A stretch of DNA of 64,000 nt from Diphasiastrum complanatum. Lineage: Eukaryota; Streptophyta; Lycopodiopsida; Lycopodiales; Lycopodiaceae. The notes below the pieces were generated by a model. It did no database searches, was not told where the DNA came from, and was given only the letters and a program-made list of their open reading frames with translations. Positions 60,640-64,000 of the stretch are shown piece after piece. Location: the NCBI GenBank assembly GCA_029204225.1, contig CM055095.1, positions 33,393,803 to 33,457,802 of the forward strand, read 5' to 3'. The translations under genes and the position numbers were made by a program. Within the stretch, counting starts at the first letter, position 1; the number at the start of each line of letters is the position of its first letter.

Positions 60640-62580
60640 TTGTGCATGTTTTTGGAAGACCAATCAACTTACCTACAGTGGGACGACAAAGTCTTGATTA
60701 CATTTGTACGAAAGATTAAAGACATGTTTATTTCTTTGTAGAATTCTGGCACGAAAAATACAATTTCTAAGGAAAAACAGCTTAGTCATTTTCTTCGAGC
60801 CCTACCCAGGTCATTCCACACAACTCGAACCTTATTGGTGAAAGATGTGACAATGACACTTCAAAAGGCGATAAACGGAGTTAAAGAGGAAGTAGAAGCT
60901 CGTGAACGCTATGATGACAGTGTTGATTCTGGAAATGCTCTATTTACTTAGAAGAATAAATCTTCTAAGAAGTCTAAGTTTAAGAGGGAGTCGTCTAAAA
61001 AGAATGAGTCTAAGACAAATGAACAACAATCTGGTAAACAACAGAAGAATTCTGGTGATAAGAAAATCTGCAACGAATGCAGAAGATTAGGTCACACAAA
61101 AGAAAAGTGTTGGTTAAATCCAAAGACTGAATGCATTCATTGTCATAAACGGGGTCATGCAACAGTAGACTGTTATTAGAATCCCAGAAACAAAAGGGAG
61201 CAGAATTGAAGCGAACCTTCAAATTCAAACTATGTCGAAGACAAAGCAGAATGCTCTAGAGCAGCAGATGACAGGACGACAAGGAACTCAACAGCTTATG
61301 TTAGTGCTGATCTATGTTGTTCATCTAATTCAAAAATTCAAAATGTAGTACTTGATTCGGGAGCCATCTCACATTTTGTTTCCTCGAAACAAATATTGTC
61401 TGAGTACAAGAAGACGAACTATTCGAGATTCATTATACTTGGAGACAATTCTAAACATGTAGTTGATGGAACTGGTGTACTATGGTTGGACACGAATCAA
61501 GAAGACAAGAAACTAGAGGAAGTTCTCTATGTCCCTACTCTTGCTCCTCATGAGATATGGTGGAAGTCAAAGCCAAATCTAGCACATGTTCGGACATTCG
61601 GGTGCATAGTGTATATGCACATACCAGATAAGCTGAGAAAGAAACTCAATGAAAAGATAGAACAAGGTTTTCTGGTAGGATTCAAGTTACGTTCGTCATA
61701 TTATCGTGTCTATGTACCCGAAACTGGGAAGATAAAAGTTGTTCGAGATGTTAAATTTGATGAGACAAAATACATAGCAAACAATGATCTAGTCAGCTAT
61801 CAAATTCTCAAAAACTATTATGAGCTACCAACGACGACAGAAGAAAAACAAGCAGAAAATGAAAGAGAATTACCAGATTCAGAGGGAGGTCAAGATTGAG
61901 TACCTGACAGACTCGAATCACCAGCTCGAATTCCAGTAGAAAAGGTCGAATCATAATCGAACTCGAAACCTACAGAATCGAACTCGAAACCTGCAGAATC
62001 GAACTCAAAACCACTTGTGAGAAGATCTGACAGACAACAAAAACCACCAGAAAGGTATGGCCAAGATGTTTTTAATATAGCCATCGAATTTTGTGGATTC
62101 TCTGACGAACCTCAAACATTCGAGAAAGTAGTTGATGGACTAGATAAAGATCGTTGGATTCAAGAAATGGAGGACAAAATGTCATCCATGTAAGAGAACA
62201 ATGTATGGACACTTGCACCTATACTTGATGGCAAAAAACCAGTCAAGTGCAAGTGGATCTACAAGATCAAAATAGGTCCTGATGGAGAGAACATCAGATA
62301 CAAAGCAAGGTTAGTTGCTAAAGGATTTTCATAGAAGTATGGAATCGACTACACTGATACTTTCTCACCGATAGTCAAACATACATCAATTCGCTTGTTA
62401 TTTGCGTATGCAGTGGCTCATGATCTGAAAATCCATATTGCGGATGAGAAGACTGCTTTCTTGCACGCAGAATTGGAAGAAGACTTATTCATGGACCAAC
62501 CACTTGGTTTTGTAAGCCAAGAATATCCAAAATATGGGTGTCACATAAATAAAAGCATTTATGGTCTGAAACAAGCATGT
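60640..62580 (+). pseudogene. Copia A gag, protease, integrase remnant and partial RT, sense
   Basis: The gag tail (LPRSFHTTRTLL, two knuckles CNECRRLGHTKEKC and CIHCHKRGHATVDC with stops) leads to protease VLDSGAISHF and EVLYVPTL. The frame at 61396-61899 jumps directly from there to the integrase C-terminus (HEIWWKSKPNLAHVRTFGC), so the catalytic core is deleted in frame. A linker contains three ESNSKP units (61949-62015). RT follows with stops, DTFSPIVKHTSIRLLF, TAFLHAELEEDLF and SIYGLKQA, ending at 62579. Confidence 0.85.
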
Positions 62581-63586
62581 CGCAAAATTGTCGCGAACAA
62601 TTTGCAAAATCTTATGGATTCTTCTCCAAGCTCACTATAGAACAACTGATCAAACAAATCTTGATTCTAGTAACAAAGTGTGCAGTTTACTTAACAAAGG
62701 ATAAGAAACAAATGCGCACTCAAAATATTTTTATTCATGATCAACCTCAAAGGATTCGCGAACTTTGTCTTGCAGTCAACTCAAAAGATTTGCGAAACAG
62801 TTACCTGTAGAAGCTCATGGCTTTCTTGTTGAAGCTCGAAAGATTTGCAAACAAAATCTTGTCACGAAATATTTTGTTTCTTGCTCAAACCTCAAATGTC
62901 GCAAAATTGTCGTGAACAATTCGTGAAAACTTCTGGACTGTGCTTCAAACTCACATCTCTCGAACAGTTCGTGAAATATTCTAGATTTCTTCTTCAAGCT
63001 CAAGAATTGTCATCTACCGCAAACAATTCGCGAAAGACGAAAATGTCGCAAAGAGACAAGTGTCGCAAACAATTCGCGAAACACGAAATTGAGACGAAGA
63101 GATAGACTGTCACGAATAGTTCGCGAACAAAATTTATTTGACCCTGGTAACAAAGCGTCTATTTGAATATCAACCGTCGTAAACGGTTAGATATTTACTG
63201 TTACAACATTGAAAGGCCAAAGACCTATAAATGAAAGGCCAAAAGACCTGTCCTATGGCAATATAAATACATGTGCACTACTCGTTGTAAACACTCACTC
63301 AATCAGAGACACAACAACGAGATAAGACAACAAGACATGTATATTGATGATTCAGATTCAGAGTTATAAAAATTCGTTTTTGATCAATAGTTTCTTATTG
63401 TCTAAATTGCCTAAAGATGTCTCTTACTTCCGCACATAATTTTTGCATGCATATTCAATTAGAACTAATACTGTTCTATTAGTACATAGATCAGATACAA
63501 TCCCGATTGAAGACACTAATATTAGTCTGATTTATTCAAACTTGCATCGTGTTCTCTATGGAAGAATAATTACTATTTTTCCTACA
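62581..63586 (+). repeat. Copia A LTR preceded by a 59-bp LTR-interior duplicate
   Basis: The LTR runs from TATAGAAC at 62636 (relatives have TGTAGAAC) to CCTACA at 63586. 62577-62635 repeats part of the LTR interior (compare 62897-62957) and is joined directly to the broken RT. TTCGCGAA occurs at 63027, 63073 and 63120. This LTR serves as 5' LTR of the element that begins at the right edge. Confidence 0.85.
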
Positions 63587-63976
63587 ACGGTATCAGAGCA
63601 TATGGAATTAAATCTGATACACTGGTATCAGAGCATACAAAATTAAATTTGATACAGTGGCATCAGAGCATATGGAATTAAATCTGATACAGGGGTATCA
63701 AAGCATACAAAATTAAATTTGATACAGTGGTATCAGAGCATACGGAATTAAATCTAATACAGTGACATCAGAATATACGGAATTAAATCTGATACAATGA
63801 TATCAGAGCATACGAAATTAAATCTGATATAGTGGTGTCAGAGTATACAGGTTCAAAGCTGATATAGTGATATCAGAACGAATCGGAGTCGATACAATGG
63901 TATTTTCAAATCCCTCTCAACATTCTTCATGCATCCATCAGCAAGCCGTTATCTGGAGGTTATTCAGAATTAGAAG
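63587..63976 (+). repeat. Copia A primer site and leader with nine 35-bp primer-site-like tandem repeats
   Basis: Units of about 35 bp start at 63587, 63621, 63656, 63691, 63726, 63761, 63796, 63831 and 63866. Each opens with a version of TGGTATCAGAGCATA followed by an AATTAAAT.TGATAC tail. Only the first abuts the LTR. The unique leader continues from about 63900. Confidence 0.9.
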
Positions 63977-64000
63977 ATGTCGTCGATCACCAATATTCAA
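63977..64000 (+). CDS. Start of copia A gag, runs off the window
   Basis: ATG at 63977 begins MSSITNIQ, matching the gag start of the antisense A element at 14047 (MSSISNIQ). Only eight codons are in view. Confidence 0.75.

Overview
This window is nuclear DNA of a land plant. It contains a spliced methylesterase-type alpha/beta-hydrolase gene with short GT-AG introns, many Ty1/copia elements primed by initiator-Met tRNA, Ty3/gypsy pieces (one with a tRNA-Asp-type primer site), and long GA/CT microsatellites. The density of old, nested, broken copia elements suggests a large, repeat-rich genome. A gymnosperm is my guess, not something the sequence proves.

Layout: 1-3.1 kb, decayed copia pieces. 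3.5 kb, a 128-bp foldback. 4.2-5.6 kb, the only clearly intact host gene (methylesterase-like, 4 exons). 6.7-9.0 kb, a decayed gypsy integrase end. 9.0-15.0 kb, antisense copia family A. 15.0-20.1 kb, a patchwork of gypsy and copia scraps including two inverted gypsy integrase arms. 20.5-38.1 kb, nested copia families D, E, F, G and B. 38.1-43.2 kb, gypsy LTR pieces, unknown decayed coding and an A-family LTR. 43.2-45.2 kb, an unrecognised decayed reading frame. 45.2-53.0 kb, antisense copia C lying against a nearly complete antisense copia B. 53.1-55.7 kb, a probable host gene region of unknown function. 56.4-60.6 kb, a convergent pair of unrecognised, stop-bearing multi-exon genes between CpG-rich palindromic arrays. 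60.6-64.0 kb, a sense copia A remnant, an LTR and the start of a second A element.

Two results stand out. First, copia D and an E-family LTR are each split in two, and the halves lie in opposite orientation about 13.3 kb apart. Inverting 22,047-35,324 would make both whole, and the two D LTRs (more than 99% identical by eye) carry matching 5-bp target duplications, TTATT and AATAA (its reverse complement). This indicates a simple inversion or an assembly inversion. Second, the 56.4-60.6 kb block looks like a two-gene mobile unit or a remnant of one. Its minus-strand gene resembles an uncharacterised multi-copy eukaryotic family with a CxxC core, and its plus-strand gene matches nothing I know.

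Almost everything else is inactive. Stops, frameshifts, internal duplications or catalytic substitutions are visible in nearly every element, including loss of the first integrase aspartate in four of seven readable copies.
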